From: Chitinophagaceae bacterium
GTDB taxonomy: Bacteria > Bacteroidota > Bacteroidia > Chitinophagales > Chitinophagaceae
Assembly (NCBI GenBank): GCA_016710745.1
Contig: JADJVB010000015.1
Location: forward strand, 1 to 64,000
Direction: 5' to 3'
Length of the DNA: 64,000 nucleotides
Below, piece after piece: positions 8,649 through 18,117 of this stretch (position 1 is the stretch's first letter; each line of letters opens with the position of its first letter). A model generated the notes under the pieces. It made no database searches, had not been told where the DNA came from, and saw only the letters and a list, made by a program, of their open reading frames with translations. Made by a program: the position numbers and the translations under genes.

Positions 8649-9764
8649 ATGGCCAAATCGGTTTATTTTCTTTTTTTTATGTTTTTAGTTTTCATTGCGT
8701 CTTGTAATGACACAACATCCAGTGCAGCAGAAGTCGCAGCAGACAGTGCTCATTCCTGTATGAATGTTCCAAACCGTTTTAGCGTTGAAGGGGATATAAG
8801 CTTGGTACAATTCAATGGTGATACATCGGTAACCGGTATGGTATTTATTCCGGGAGGAGTGTTTGATATGGGGGGGAACAATGAACAGGCCAGCGCTGAT
8901 GAATTTCCAAAACATAAAGTTCAGGTATCTCCTTTTTATATAGATATAACAGAAGTAACCAATGAGCAGTTCAAAAAATTTGTGGATGCTACCGGTTATA
9001 TAACAACGGCCGAAAAAAAACCGGATTGGGAAGAGTTGAAAAAATCAGCGCCGCCGGGAACACCAAAGCCACCCGATAGTGTGATGGTGGCTGCGTCTTT
9101 GGTTTTCGGGCAAACAGCCGGCCCGGTAAATTTGAATGATTATAGCCAATGGTGGCATTGGGTTAAAGGCGCCAATTGGCAACATCCCGTAGGGCCCGGC
9201 AGTACTATAAAAGGAAAAGAAAACTTTCCTGTAGTGCAGGTGAGTTGGGATGATGCCGTTGCTTATTGCAAATGGGCTGGTAAACGTTTACCAACAGAAG
9301 CCGAGTGGGAATTTGCTGCAAGAGGCGGTTTAACAAATAATATTTATCCCTGGGGGAACGAACCCGTCAATATCGGAAAATCAAAAGCAAATAGTTGGGA
9401 AGGGAAATTTCCCTACCTGAATGAAAAGAAAGATGGCTTTGTTACAGCAGCTCCTGTAAGGTCTTTTTTGCCCAATGGTTATGGTTTGTTCGATATGGCG
9501 GGCAACGTATGGGAGTGGTGCAGCGATTGGTATGATCATGATTATTACAAAGAACTGGAAGGCAAAACAACAGTAGATCCAAAAGGCCCGACCGGGAGCT
9601 ACGACCCTGATGAACCGTATACACGAAAGCGAAGTATGAGAGGAGGCAGTTTTTTGTGTAATGATTCCTATTGCAGTGGTTACCGGGTTGCCAGGAGAAT
9701 GAAAAGTAGTCCGGATACGGGTTTGGAACACACGGGATTCCGCTGTGTGAAGGATGCTGAATAA
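8649..9764 (+). CDS. Formylglycine-generating-enzyme family lipoprotein
   Basis: SUMF1/FGE-sulfatase domain protein. The N-terminus is a lipoprotein signal (about residues 1-19, ending FIASC), so it would be exported and lipid-anchored. Family motifs: IPGGVFDMGG, DEFPKHKVQVSPFYIDITEVTN, PVVQVSWDDAVAYCKWAGKRLP, TEAEWEFAARGG and NVWEWCSDWY. Near the end, GGSFLCNDSYCSGYRVAR carries two Cys (337 and 342) in the spacing of the copper-binding catalytic pair of genuine FGE, and TGFRC follows. It may therefore oxidise a sulfatase Cys to formylglycine rather than being a pair-less relative. No CxPxR sulfatase is encoded in this window, so its substrate lies elsewhere. A CAACTTTG -7-like element precedes it near 8571. 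Confidence 0.85.
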   Translation: MAKSVYFLFFMFLVFIASCNDTTSSAAEVAADSAHSCMNVPNRFSVEGDISLVQFNGDTSVTGMVFIPGGVFDMGGNNEQASADEFPKHKVQVSPFYIDITEVTNEQFKKFVDATGYITTAEKKPDWEELKKSAPPGTPKPPDSVMVAASLVFGQTAGPVNLNDYSQWWHWVKGANWQHPVGPGSTIKGKENFPVVQVSWDDAVAYCKWAGKRLPTEAEWEFAARGGLTNNIYPWGNEPVNIGKSKANSWEGKFPYLNEKKDGFVTAAPVRSFLPNGYGLFDMAGNVWEWCSDWYDHDYYKELEGKTTVDPKGPTGSYDPDEPYTRKRSMRGGSFLCNDSYCSGYRVARRMKSSPDTGLEHTGFRCVKDAE

Positions 9765-9772
9765 TTATTGTT

Positions 9773-10032
9773 TCAATTGTAAAACTTAAAATAAGCAAAC
9801 AGCCTTCCAAAATTCCGGCTGTCGTTTTCTATGAGGTGGTACAATGGTTTGATAGGCGGCATTTGTAAAAAACACGGTGCTTTCTTTTTAAGCTGGCCAC
9901 TTCCTTTACCCGAAATGATTTCAACTTCTTTTACTTTTTATCAAGCGCATCTTCAAGAGCCTGGAGTACAACTTTGTCTATAACTTTACTGTTGTAATAA
10001 ATGTGGTGCAGATCAACTTTAATTTTTGTCAT
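9773..10032 (-). pseudogene. Small Smr-domain protein, one base short
   Basis: From ATG (10032) the minus strand reads MTKIKVDLHHIYYNSKVID, then VLQALEDALDKK. After one frame change it reads VKEVEIISGKGSGQLKKK and LIENDSRNFGRLFAYF, with the stop at 9773-9775. The VDLH start, the DALD helix and the ISGKGSGQL loop are hallmarks of Smr domains (the MutS2 C-terminal nuclease/RNA-binding fold). The span is 260 bases, one short of 87 codons. The break lies in an A5 run on the minus strand (near 9934), where one more A restores the frame exactly. A sequencing or assembly deletion is therefore likely and the gene is probably intact in the organism. It is convergent with the FGE gene, and a heptamer repeat lies upstream. 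Confidence 0.75.
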
Positions 10033-10036
10033 AAAT

Positions 10037-10099
10037 CCAGCATCCTGCATCCAGAATCCAGTATCCAGCATCCCGCATCAAGCATCCAGCTTCCTGATC
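10037..10099. repeat. Degenerate heptamer tandem repeat, about nine CCAGCAT units
   Basis: Nine consecutive 7-base units that are variants of CCAGCAT (CCAGCAT, CCTGCAT, CCAGAAT, CCAGTAT, CCAGCAT, CCCGCAT, CAAGCAT, CCAGCTT, CCTGATC). The array fills the gap between the CvfB stop and the Smr start and also encodes the last codons of CvfB. Seven is not a multiple of three, so copy-number changes would alter the CvfB C-terminus. Confidence 0.85.
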
Positions 10100-10932
10100 C
10101 CCCCTTTCTCAAAACTGATCTTCCTTTGTTTATACAAATTTCCTGTCGTCATTTTAAACGTCTTCTTACTCATCCCAAAAAACGAGTAAATAGCTTCGGG
10201 GTCGCTTTTATCATGGTAGGGTAAATAGCCATCGTTTTCCTCCAACAGGCGAAGTATTTTTTCCGTTTCATCTTCCACGCGGTTGTACCCGGGCTTACCT
10301 ATTGATACATCGATCTTCCATCGCATGTCACCGGTTTTGTCTTCGGGATAGATCTTCTTGATAAAACCTTTGAATTTATCACCGGCCGTTATATCCCGGT
10401 AAATTTCGTTGTGGTGTAATACACCGGTATGTTGGTTATTGATGATACACACATAGCCAATATCGGTGCGACGGTATACGATCAGGTCAACCACTTCCAG
10501 TTCTTTAACCGTTAATTCTTCGTTGCTTAAAAATGGCTCCAGCTTTTCCGTAGCAGCCAATCTGCCGGTTTGTTCATCTAAATAAATTTTAACCAGGTAT
10601 TCGCCGTTGGGGATCATGCCCATTTGCTGCTTCGATGTGGGTACAAACAGGTCTTTCATCAATCCATTATCCAAAAAAGCACCTTGTTCGGTTACCGTTA
10701 CCGCCCTCAGTTTTACAATATCTCCTAAAATACCCTTCGGTTTTTGTGTTGTGGCAATTAACCGGTCTTCCCCATCATGATATAAAAAAACGGTTAATTC
10801 ATCGTCGATCTTTGCTGCAGCAGGTACAAATCGTTTAGGTAATAAGATACCCTCGGCACCATCATCCAGGTAAAGTCCAAAATCCACTTCCCGAATCACT
10901 TTTAAAATATTGTATTCTCCAACTTTTATCAT
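10078..10932 (-). CDS. CvfB-like S1 RNA-binding protein
   Basis: CvfB/YitL family: three S1-type OB folds and a C-terminal winged helix, RNA-binding and implicated in post-transcriptional control in Firmicutes. Visible: N-terminal S1-like unit (EVDFGLYLDDGAEGILLP), a second (VTVTEQGAFLDNGLMKDLFVP), a third (RRTDIGYVCIINNQHTGVLH with FKGFIKKIYPEDKTGDMRWK), then the winged-helix region (LPYHDKSDPEAIYSFFGMSK, KTFKMTTGNLYKQRKI). Its 284 residues match the family. There is no signal peptide, so it is cytoplasmic. The last residues (RKLDA) are encoded inside the heptamer repeat, so the C-terminus may vary between strains. It is divergent from the DEAD-box helicase gene, another RNA-related protein. 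Confidence 0.88.
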   Translation of the reverse strand: MIKVGEYNILKVIREVDFGLYLDDGAEGILLPKRFVPAAAKIDDELTVFLYHDGEDRLIATTQKPKGILGDIVKLRAVTVTEQGAFLDNGLMKDLFVPTSKQQMGMIPNGEYLVKIYLDEQTGRLAATEKLEPFLSNEELTVKELEVVDLIVYRRTDIGYVCIINNQHTGVLHHNEIYRDITAGDKFKGFIKKIYPEDKTGDMRWKIDVSIGKPGYNRVEDETEKILRLLEENDGYLPYHDKSDPEAIYSFFGMSKKTFKMTTGNLYKQRKISFEKGGIRKLDA

Positions 10933-11036
10933 ATAAATTAGGTGTTATAAGTACCGCCCCGGCTTCAAAGATACCATATACGGCTAACAACGTTGATAAA
11001 TGCATTATCTTCACGTGATTATAAAATTAATTAACA

Positions 11037-12263
11037 TTGAAGTTTACAGATTTTGGGTTCGACGAGCGCTTGATGGAAGGAATAGATGCCTCTGGATATG
11101 AAAACGCTACACCGGTACAGGAACAGGTTATTCCGCTGATTATGGCGGGTAAAGATGTTATTGCATCTGCCCAAACGGGCACCGGGAAAACAGCTGCTTT
11201 TTTACTGCCGCTGATCAATAAAATTATTACTGATCCGCATGAGGATCATACCAATAACGCGCTGGTTATTGTGCCTACCCGTGAGTTGGCTGTTCAAATT
11301 GCCCAGCACATGGAGGGACTTTCCTATTTCACATCCGTTAGTTCCATTGCCGTGTATGGCGGGGGCGATGGTAATGCCTTTGTGCAGGAAAAAAAGGCCC
11401 TGAGTCATGGTGCCGATGTGGTCATTTGTACACCCGGTAAAATGATGGCCCATATAAAAATGGGTTATGTAAAAATGGCCGGCCTTAAGTATTTGGTTTT
11501 AGATGAGGCGGATCGGATGCTGGATATGGGATTTTATGATGATATCATGTTCATCATCGACAGCCTGCCAAAAAAGCGCCAGAATCTGTTATTCTCGGCA
11601 ACCATGCCGCATAAAATACGGGAGCTGGCCCGAAAAATTCTGCATCATCCCGAGGAAGTAAATATCTCGATCAGTAAACCACCTGAGAAAATAAAGCAGG
11701 AAGCGTTTATTGTTTATGAAACACAGAAAATCCCCCTGGTTAAACACCTGCTGAATAAGAAAGATTTTAAATCGGTGTTGATCTTTTGCAGCAGCAAAAT
11801 AAGTGTTAAACAACTCACCCGTGATCTGAAACGGGCCAGGTTTAACGCCGACGAAATTCACAGCGACCTGGACCAAACCAATCGGGAAGATGTATTGATT
11901 AAATTCAAAAGCGGCCGGCTGCCCATTTTGGTAGCAACCGATATACTAAGCCGGGGTATTGATATCGATAATATCGACCTGGTTATCAATTATGATGTTC
12001 CGCACGACGGGGAAGATTATGTACATCGAATAGGACATACAGCGAGGGCTGCAGCCGAAGGCAGTGCCTATACGTTTGTTACGGTAAAGGAGCAACGTAA
12101 GTTTATGGGCATCGAAAAATTACTGGGCAAGCCGGTACCCAAGGCTAAAGTACCTGACGAATTAGGCGAAACGCCGGCCTATAATGCCGCTTCATCAGGC
12201 GGGCAGGGAGGAGACAGAAAATTCAGCAAGCCACGGCGTTTTCAAAATAATACGAAGCGTTAG
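11037..12263 (+). CDS. DEAD-box RNA helicase (RhlE-like)
   Basis: ATP-dependent RNA helicase for ribosome assembly, mRNA decay or cold adaptation; cytoplasmic. Motifs in order: Q motif region (ATPVQEQVIPLIMAGKD), Walker A AQTGTGKT, Ia PTRELA, TPGK, DEAD box (VLDEADRMLDMGF), SAT, then the second RecA domain with VATDILSRGIDI and HRIGHTAR. The short basic, Gly/Ser-rich C-terminal tail (GGQGGDRKFSKPRRFQ) is typical of RhlE-type proteins. The start is a TTG at 11037 directly before KFTDFGF; there is no in-frame ATG nearby, and TTG starts recur in this window. It is followed 30 bp later by recG in the same direction. Confidence 0.93.
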   Translation: MKFTDFGFDERLMEGIDASGYENATPVQEQVIPLIMAGKDVIASAQTGTGKTAAFLLPLINKIITDPHEDHTNNALVIVPTRELAVQIAQHMEGLSYFTSVSSIAVYGGGDGNAFVQEKKALSHGADVVICTPGKMMAHIKMGYVKMAGLKYLVLDEADRMLDMGFYDDIMFIIDSLPKKRQNLLFSATMPHKIRELARKILHHPEEVNISISKPPEKIKQEAFIVYETQKIPLVKHLLNKKDFKSVLIFCSSKISVKQLTRDLKRARFNADEIHSDLDQTNREDVLIKFKSGRLPILVATDILSRGIDIDNIDLVINYDVPHDGEDYVHRIGHTARAAAEGSAYTFVTVKEQRKFMGIEKLLGKPVPKAKVPDELGETPAYNAASSGGQGGDRKFSKPRRFQNNTKR

Positions 12264-12293
12264 TAATTCCCTTTCCTGGCACCAATAGATAGC

Positions 12294-14256
12294 ATGAATA
12301 ATTCTCTCCCGGCGGGAGAGGATAGGCGGGCCTTGGTTTGTATATTTGCAAAAAGCAATTCTATCAGCTCGTTACCCACGATATTATCAAGTCCCATCGA
12401 ATATTTACATGGCATAACGGCCTTTAAAGGCGATCTGTTGCGGAAAGAACTGGGCATTTTTACATTCAAAGATCTATTGGAGCATTATCCTTTTCGGCAT
12501 GTTGATAATAACCTCAAATAGCACATCCCGAAATTGAAAATTTTACAGCACAGAAAGCAGATGGGAAATTTTACCTGGAACCGGTTTATCCAACCACCGA
12601 TAAATTAAAAACCAAGGGCCTGAACGGAAGAGCAATAGGCAAACTCACCTATGCGCTGCTGCAGATCATAACCGAAAAAGACCTGCCCGAGAATTTACCC
12701 GATTCGATCATAAAACAATACAAATTCATCAGTCATTTTAATGCCTGCCGGCAAATTCATTTCCCGGCAACGGATAAGCATTACCAACATGCTGTAAGGC
12801 GGTTAAAATTTGAAGAATTGTTTTTTGCTCAATTGCGTTTGGGACTAATAAAATCGGCCCGGCACCGGCACAGTACCGGTTGGGTATTTGGCCAGGTGGG
12901 CGCGTTATTCAATTCTTTTTACAACAAATATCTGCCCTTTGCCTTAACAAACGCACAAAAAAAAGTGTTAAAGGAAATACGCCGCGACGTGGGCAGCGGG
13001 AAACAAATGAACCGCCTCTTACAGGGGGATGTGGGCAGTGGTAAAACCATTGTGGCCCTGATGATGATGTTGATTGCTGCGGATAACACCCGGCCATCCG
13101 ATGAACAGGCATTCCAGTCGGTGTTGATGGCACCTACGGAGATATTGGCCCAGCAACATTACAACAGTATTTCGTTGCTGGTCAAGGATATGCCGGTTTG
13201 TGTAAAAATGCTCACCGGCTCATCTAAAGGTAAACAACGCAAAGAGGTACTTGCTCAATGCGAAGACGGTACGGTGAATATTTTAATAGGAACCCATGCG
13301 GTGATCGAAGACAATGTGTTGTTTAAAAACCTGGGACTTGCCGTAGTTGACGAGCAACACAAATTTGGGGTGGCACAGCGGGCACAGTTATGGAAAAAGA
13401 ACAGCATCCCGCCACATGTGTTGGTGATGACGGCAACGCCCATACCCCGTACACTGGCGCTTACGGCATATGGCGATCTGGATTATAGTGTGATTGATGA
13501 ATTACCGCCCGGCAGGCAACCCATCAACACCCTGCACCGTAGTGAAAATGCCAGGCCACAGGTGATGGATTTTGTAAAAGAAGAGATTGCCAAAGGAAGA
13601 CAGGCCTATATTGTTTATCCACTGATTGAAGAAAGCAGCAAATTAGATTATGAAAACCTGATGAAAGGTTTTGAGGAAGTAAAATCTTTTTTCCCGAACC
13701 CAAATACTGGATCAGTATGGTGCACGGAAAACAGAAGGCAGATTTGAAAGAAACCAATATGCAACGGTTCGTAACAGGGGATACACAGATCATGGTAAGT
13801 ACAACCGTTATTGAAGTAGGCGTGAACGTTCCCAATGCCAGTGTGATGGTAATCGAAAGTGCTGAAAAATTCGGCCTGTCGCAATTACATCAGCTTCGGG
13901 GCAGGGTAGGCCGCGGTGCCGAAAAAAGTTTTTGCATATTATTAACAGGCTATAAAATATCAAATGATGCCCGCGAAAGGTTAAAGATCATGGTGGCCAC
14001 CAATGATGGATTTAAGATAGCCGAAAAGGATCTTGAAATACGTGGCCCCGGCGACATAGAAGGCACCAAACAAAGCGGCTTGTTAAACTTTAAACTGGCA
14101 AACATAGTCCAAGACAGGGTTATTTTAGAAGCTGCCAGGGATGCGGCTGAAAAAATGCTGACGGAGGATCCTGATATGAACCAGGAAGCGAATAATGTTG
14201 TTAAAAGCTATTTGCAAATACAAAAAGGTAAAACGGCATGGAGTAAAATTTCGTAA
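12294..14256 (+). pseudogene. recG: ATP-dependent DNA helicase RecG, frameshifted and lacking the wedge domain
   Basis: RecG remodels stalled forks and Holliday junctions. The first piece has the N-terminal SPIEYLHG and LLRKELGIFTFKDLLEHYPF. After RHVDN the sequence jumps (near 12511, frame 0 to 2) straight to PQIAHPEIENFTAQKADGKF and LEPVYPTTDKLKTKGLNGRA. The OB/wedge domain that normally lies between these (about 80-90 residues by family knowledge) is absent. The helicase domains follow: LLQGDVGSGKT, APTEILAQQH, GTHAVIED, DEQHKFGV, TATPIPRTL. A second break near 13694 is one T missing from a T run. Then HQLRGRVGRG and EIRGPGDIEG. The start is uncertain: the ATG at 12294 lies upstream of a -7-like TATATTTG (12341-12348), and no closer in-frame ATG exists. 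Confidence 0.85.
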
Positions 14257-14257
14257 T

Positions 14258-14265
14258 TAACTTTG
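14258..14265 (+). promoter_or_regulatory. -7 element TAACTTTG before the T9SS adhesin gene
   Basis: Matches TAnnTTTG; it starts one base after the recG stop codon and about 70 bases before the TTG start at 14335. Confidence 0.4.
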
Positions 14266-14334
14266 CTGTAAGATAGATGATGAGAAACACGATTTTTTGT
14301 CGCTTTATTTCAGTAATTTGTAAAAAAGACCCAT

Positions 14335-17300
14335 TTGAAGATTATACAGTTTATATTACGTTCATTGGCCCTGCAATTGGTATTGTTATGCCTGGTGTTG
14401 CAGGTTCAGGCACAAATGGAGTTTATTGAAAACAAAGGCCAATGGGATAAGCAGGTAGTTTACCGGGGCGATTTTACCACGGGATCTTTTTTTATCGAAA
14501 ATGATGGATTTACCGTTAACCTGCATAACCCGGATGATTTAAAATACCTGTCGGATCAGATGCATGGGCATAACCCCAATACCGCAACCACCGGCCAACC
14601 GATCACGTTACGTTCTCATGCATACAAGGTAAAATTTTTAGGTGGTAATTCTTTTGCGAAAAACACGCCCGATAAGATTCAACCGTATCACAACAATTAT
14701 TTTTTAGGGAATGACCAATCCAAATGGGCGGCCGATTGTAAAATTGCACAGGCTGTAAGTTACCAGCATATTTATCCAAATATTGATGTGCGGTATTACA
14801 GCGACGCCGGAAAAATGAAATACGATATCATTGTTCATCCGGGTGGAAATATTGATGCCATTGCAATGCAATACAGCGGCGTTGATAAACTGGAAGTAAA
14901 GAACAAAGAGTTGGTGATCTCTACTTCGGTAGGTTCCATCAAAGAATTATACCCCTATACCTACCAGGTACAGGAGGGCCAGCGTAAATCGGTAAATTGT
15001 AAATACCGGGTTAATAATAATATCGTACGGTTTAGTGTAAACGATTACGACCGAAATTCAACTATTATCATCGATCCTACGTTGATCTTTTCAACATTTA
15101 CCGGCAGTACAGCCGATAATTGGGGCTATACGGCAACGCCTGCACCCGATGGGAGTTTTTATGCCGGAGGTATTTCCTTTGGCACGGGTTTCCCGGTTTC
15201 GGCGGGTGCATACCAGACTACCTGGGGCGGCGGTATAAATGAAGATAATACAGGTCCATACGATATGTCAATCATCAAATTTTCTGCGAATGGTTCCAAC
15301 CGGTTGTTCGCAACTTACCTCGGTGGCAGTAGTAATGAACAGCCACATAGCATGGTTTGTGATGCCCAGGGAAATTTGGTCATTTGTGGAAGAAGCAATT
15401 CAGGTAATTATCCGGGAACCTTGAGTGGCCCCGGAGGTGCATACGATATTGTGGTAACCAAGATAAACGCGGCGGGCACCGCGTTGTTGGGCTCCGTTCG
15501 AATCGGAGGAAGAGGTAATGACGGCGTAAATATCCGGGGTAAATATGTGGCGCCGGAAGGTGCTGATGCCACCCGAAGAAATTATGGTGATGACGCCAGA
15601 AGTGAAGTGATCATTGATGCAGCCGGAAATGTTTTCGTGGCTGCGAGTACCCAATCCACTGATTTTCCGGCCACGCCGGGCGTTTTTCAACCAGCTTTTG
15701 GTGGTGGTAATTCGGGGCCCGGGCACGCTCCGCAGGATGGGGTTATCCTGAAATTTACATCGAACCTTTCCTCCCTGTTATTTGCCACTTATTTTGGAGG
15801 TAGTGGCGATGAAGCGTGTTTTGTTTTGTCGCAGAATCCAACTACTGGAAATATTTTCGTGGCGGGAGGTACAAACAGTGCAAATCTTCCGGGAAATAAA
15901 GTCGGCGTAATACAACCTGCCTTTGGTGGAGGCGAAGTTGATGGGTTTATCACGGAAATATTGGACAATGGTTCGGCCATTGTGAGAACAACTTACCTGG
16001 GTACCGGTGGAAATGACCTGGTTTATGGTATCCAATTCGACAAAAAGGGATTTCCTTACGTAATGGGAACCACTACCGGAAGCTGGACGGTTGTTAATGC
16101 CGTCTTCAGTAATCCCGGCAGCAAGCAATTTATCAGTAAACTGCAGCCCAATTTATCAGCCTACGTATATTCAACCGTTTTTGGTACCAATGCTGCGGTT
16201 CCAAATCTTTCGCCCATTGCATTTTTGGTTGACCGTTGTGAGAACGTATATGTTTCGGGATGGGGTGGCGGAATCAACAATTTGAAATTATTTCCTTCTG
16301 CCGGAACGGCCGGAATGCCTGAAGTAAACCCGCTGAGGAATTCAGGTGGGCAGCTGATCACCGTGCCTGATGGCCAGGACCTGTTCTTTTTTGTACTCGA
16401 GAAAAATGCCCAAAGCCAGTTATTTGGTACTGCGTTTGGGCAAAACGGTAGTGTTGGCGACCATGTAGACGGAGGCACCAGCCGCTTTGATGCAAACGGT
16501 GTTATTTACCAGGCCGTTTGTGGTTGCGGCGATGGTGGCAGCAGGTTTCCTACAACCCTGGGTTCCTGGTCACAGTCAAATAATTCGATCAACTGTAACC
16601 AGGCTGCAGTAAAAATAGAAATGAATTTTGCGGGTATTGGTGCCAGTGTAAAAGCAACGATCAACGGGGTTATTGATACCATTGGTTGCGTGCCGTTAAC
16701 GATAAGATTTACTGATACTCTGGCCAAGGGCAAAATGTATATCTGGAATTACGGTGATGGTACGCCAAAAGATGATACAACTTTTGCGCCCAATAATACT
16801 GTTTCGCATGTGTATACGTCGGTAGGATCGTATCGATTAAGACTGATTTCCATCGATTCGGCTACCTGCAATATTTCGGATACGGCTTATGTTACAGTAA
16901 AAGTGGGCAATAATATAATTGTCCCCGACTTCAATTTTTTCAAGTTGGATTCCTGTAACAGTTTACGGTACCAGTTTAACAACCTCACCACGGCAACACT
17001 GCCAAATTATACCAGCCAAACCTTTCTTTGGGATTTTGGTGATAATACGCCTAAAGTCAGGTCGGGCTTTGGTCCGCAGGTACACACGTATCCATCCACT
17101 GGTACTTATATAGTAACCCTGATCGTAGATGATACCACATTCTGTAATGCGCCCGATACGGTGATCAAAGAATTAAGGATCAGCCCGAATGTAAAAGCCA
17201 GGTTTACAACGCCCGCCCGGGGCTGTGTACCCTACGACGCGGAATTTACAAATATATCACAGGGAGGAACCGATTGGATATGGGAATTTGGCGACGGAAA

Positions 17301-17949
17301 TTTTTCTACAGATTTTGAGCCCACACATACTTATGCTGCCGTGGGCTCATACAATGTACGGTTGATCGCTATCGATACGAGCACCTGTAATAAGCGGGAT
17401 ACATCGGCCTTTTTTACGATTACTGTGTTCCCGATACCTACGGCTAATTTCAGCTGGACGCCGAATCCACCACAGGAGAATACGATCACCCGTTTTAATA
17501 ACCTGTCTTCCGGGGCGACCCGTTACCTGTGGGACTTTGGCGATGGCGAAAATTCTACCCTTACCAATCCAACGCATCAATACAATGCAACAGGTGTTTT
17601 CCGGGCTACTTTATATGCATTTAATATTGCTGATTGTGTAGATAGTATAACATTGGATGTGCCGATCGTGATCGTTCCGTTGCTGGATGTGCCCAATGCG
17701 TTCACGCCGGGCAAGTTTGGTAAAAACGGGATTGTGAAAGTGGAAGGATTTGGTATTGGCGTTATGAACTGGAAAATTTATAATCGCTGGGGGCAGGTAG
17801 TTTTTGCTACTACCGACAGAAACCAGGGATGGGACGGTAAATTTAAAGGGGCCTTACAACCCATGGATGTATATACGTATACACTGGATGTAGAGTTTAC
17901 GGATGGGCAAAAATTCAGAAAAACAGGCGACATCAGTTTATTGAGATAA
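14335..17949 (+). CDS. Large T9SS (type-B CTD) secreted protein with SBBP propeller and PKD repeats
   Basis: A 1204-residue cell-surface or secreted protein. TTG start at 14335 followed by a signal peptide (about residues 1-27, ending VQAQ). Next is a DUF7948-type N-terminal domain opening MEFIENKGQWDKQVVYRG. A long SBBP/propeller region has repeated units such as FSTFTGSTADNWGYTATPAP, FATYLGGSSNEQPHSMVCD and FATYFGGSGDEACFVLSQNP. Four PKD domains (roughly residues 775-1100) have the WNYGDG, WDFGDN, WEFGDG and WDFGDG motifs. The C-terminal ~85 residues (LDVPNAFTPGKFGKNG, MNWKIYNRWGQVVF, NQGWDGKFKG, DVYTYTLDVEF, RKTGDISLLR) are the gliding-motility-associated type-B sorting domain. The PorP/SprF gene follows about 170 bp downstream, the usual partner arrangement. 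It is likely adhesive; the ligand is unknown. Confidence 0.92.
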   Translation: MKIIQFILRSLALQLVLLCLVLQVQAQMEFIENKGQWDKQVVYRGDFTTGSFFIENDGFTVNLHNPDDLKYLSDQMHGHNPNTATTGQPITLRSHAYKVKFLGGNSFAKNTPDKIQPYHNNYFLGNDQSKWAADCKIAQAVSYQHIYPNIDVRYYSDAGKMKYDIIVHPGGNIDAIAMQYSGVDKLEVKNKELVISTSVGSIKELYPYTYQVQEGQRKSVNCKYRVNNNIVRFSVNDYDRNSTIIIDPTLIFSTFTGSTADNWGYTATPAPDGSFYAGGISFGTGFPVSAGAYQTTWGGGINEDNTGPYDMSIIKFSANGSNRLFATYLGGSSNEQPHSMVCDAQGNLVICGRSNSGNYPGTLSGPGGAYDIVVTKINAAGTALLGSVRIGGRGNDGVNIRGKYVAPEGADATRRNYGDDARSEVIIDAAGNVFVAASTQSTDFPATPGVFQPAFGGGNSGPGHAPQDGVILKFTSNLSSLLFATYFGGSGDEACFVLSQNPTTGNIFVAGGTNSANLPGNKVGVIQPAFGGGEVDGFITEILDNGSAIVRTTYLGTGGNDLVYGIQFDKKGFPYVMGTTTGSWTVVNAVFSNPGSKQFISKLQPNLSAYVYSTVFGTNAAVPNLSPIAFLVDRCENVYVSGWGGGINNLKLFPSAGTAGMPEVNPLRNSGGQLITVPDGQDLFFFVLEKNAQSQLFGTAFGQNGSVGDHVDGGTSRFDANGVIYQAVCGCGDGGSRFPTTLGSWSQSNNSINCNQAAVKIEMNFAGIGASVKATINGVIDTIGCVPLTIRFTDTLAKGKMYIWNYGDGTPKDDTTFAPNNTVSHVYTSVGSYRLRLISIDSATCNISDTAYVTVKVGNNIIVPDFNFFKLDSCNSLRYQFNNLTTATLPNYTSQTFLWDFGDNTPKVRSGFGPQVHTYPSTGTYIVTLIVDDTTFCNAPDTVIKELRISPNVKARFTTPARGCVPYDAEFTNISQGGTDWIWEFGDGNFSTDFEPTHTYAAVGSYNVRLIAIDTSTCNKRDTSAFFTITVFPIPTANFSWTPNPPQENTITRFNNLSSGATRYLWDFGDGENSTLTNPTHQYNATGVFRATLYAFNIADCVDSITLDVPIVIVPLLDVPNAFTPGKFGKNGIVKVEGFGIGVMNWKIYNRWGQVVFATTDRNQGWDGKFKGALQPMDVYTYTLDVEFTDGQKFRKTGDISLLR

Positions 17950-18117
17950 AAACCCGGGCATGCTTGCAGCTGTAGGGTGTTTACCGGAACAGGTGAACTG
18001 GAAAACGGATCAGAGGAATTTGTTGTTATCGAAAACAGAACTGCTTTTGAGTAAGATCGTGACAGGGGATCTTTTTTGGAACCGGATCACAACACATTAC
18101 TCATTTAATTAAGTACA

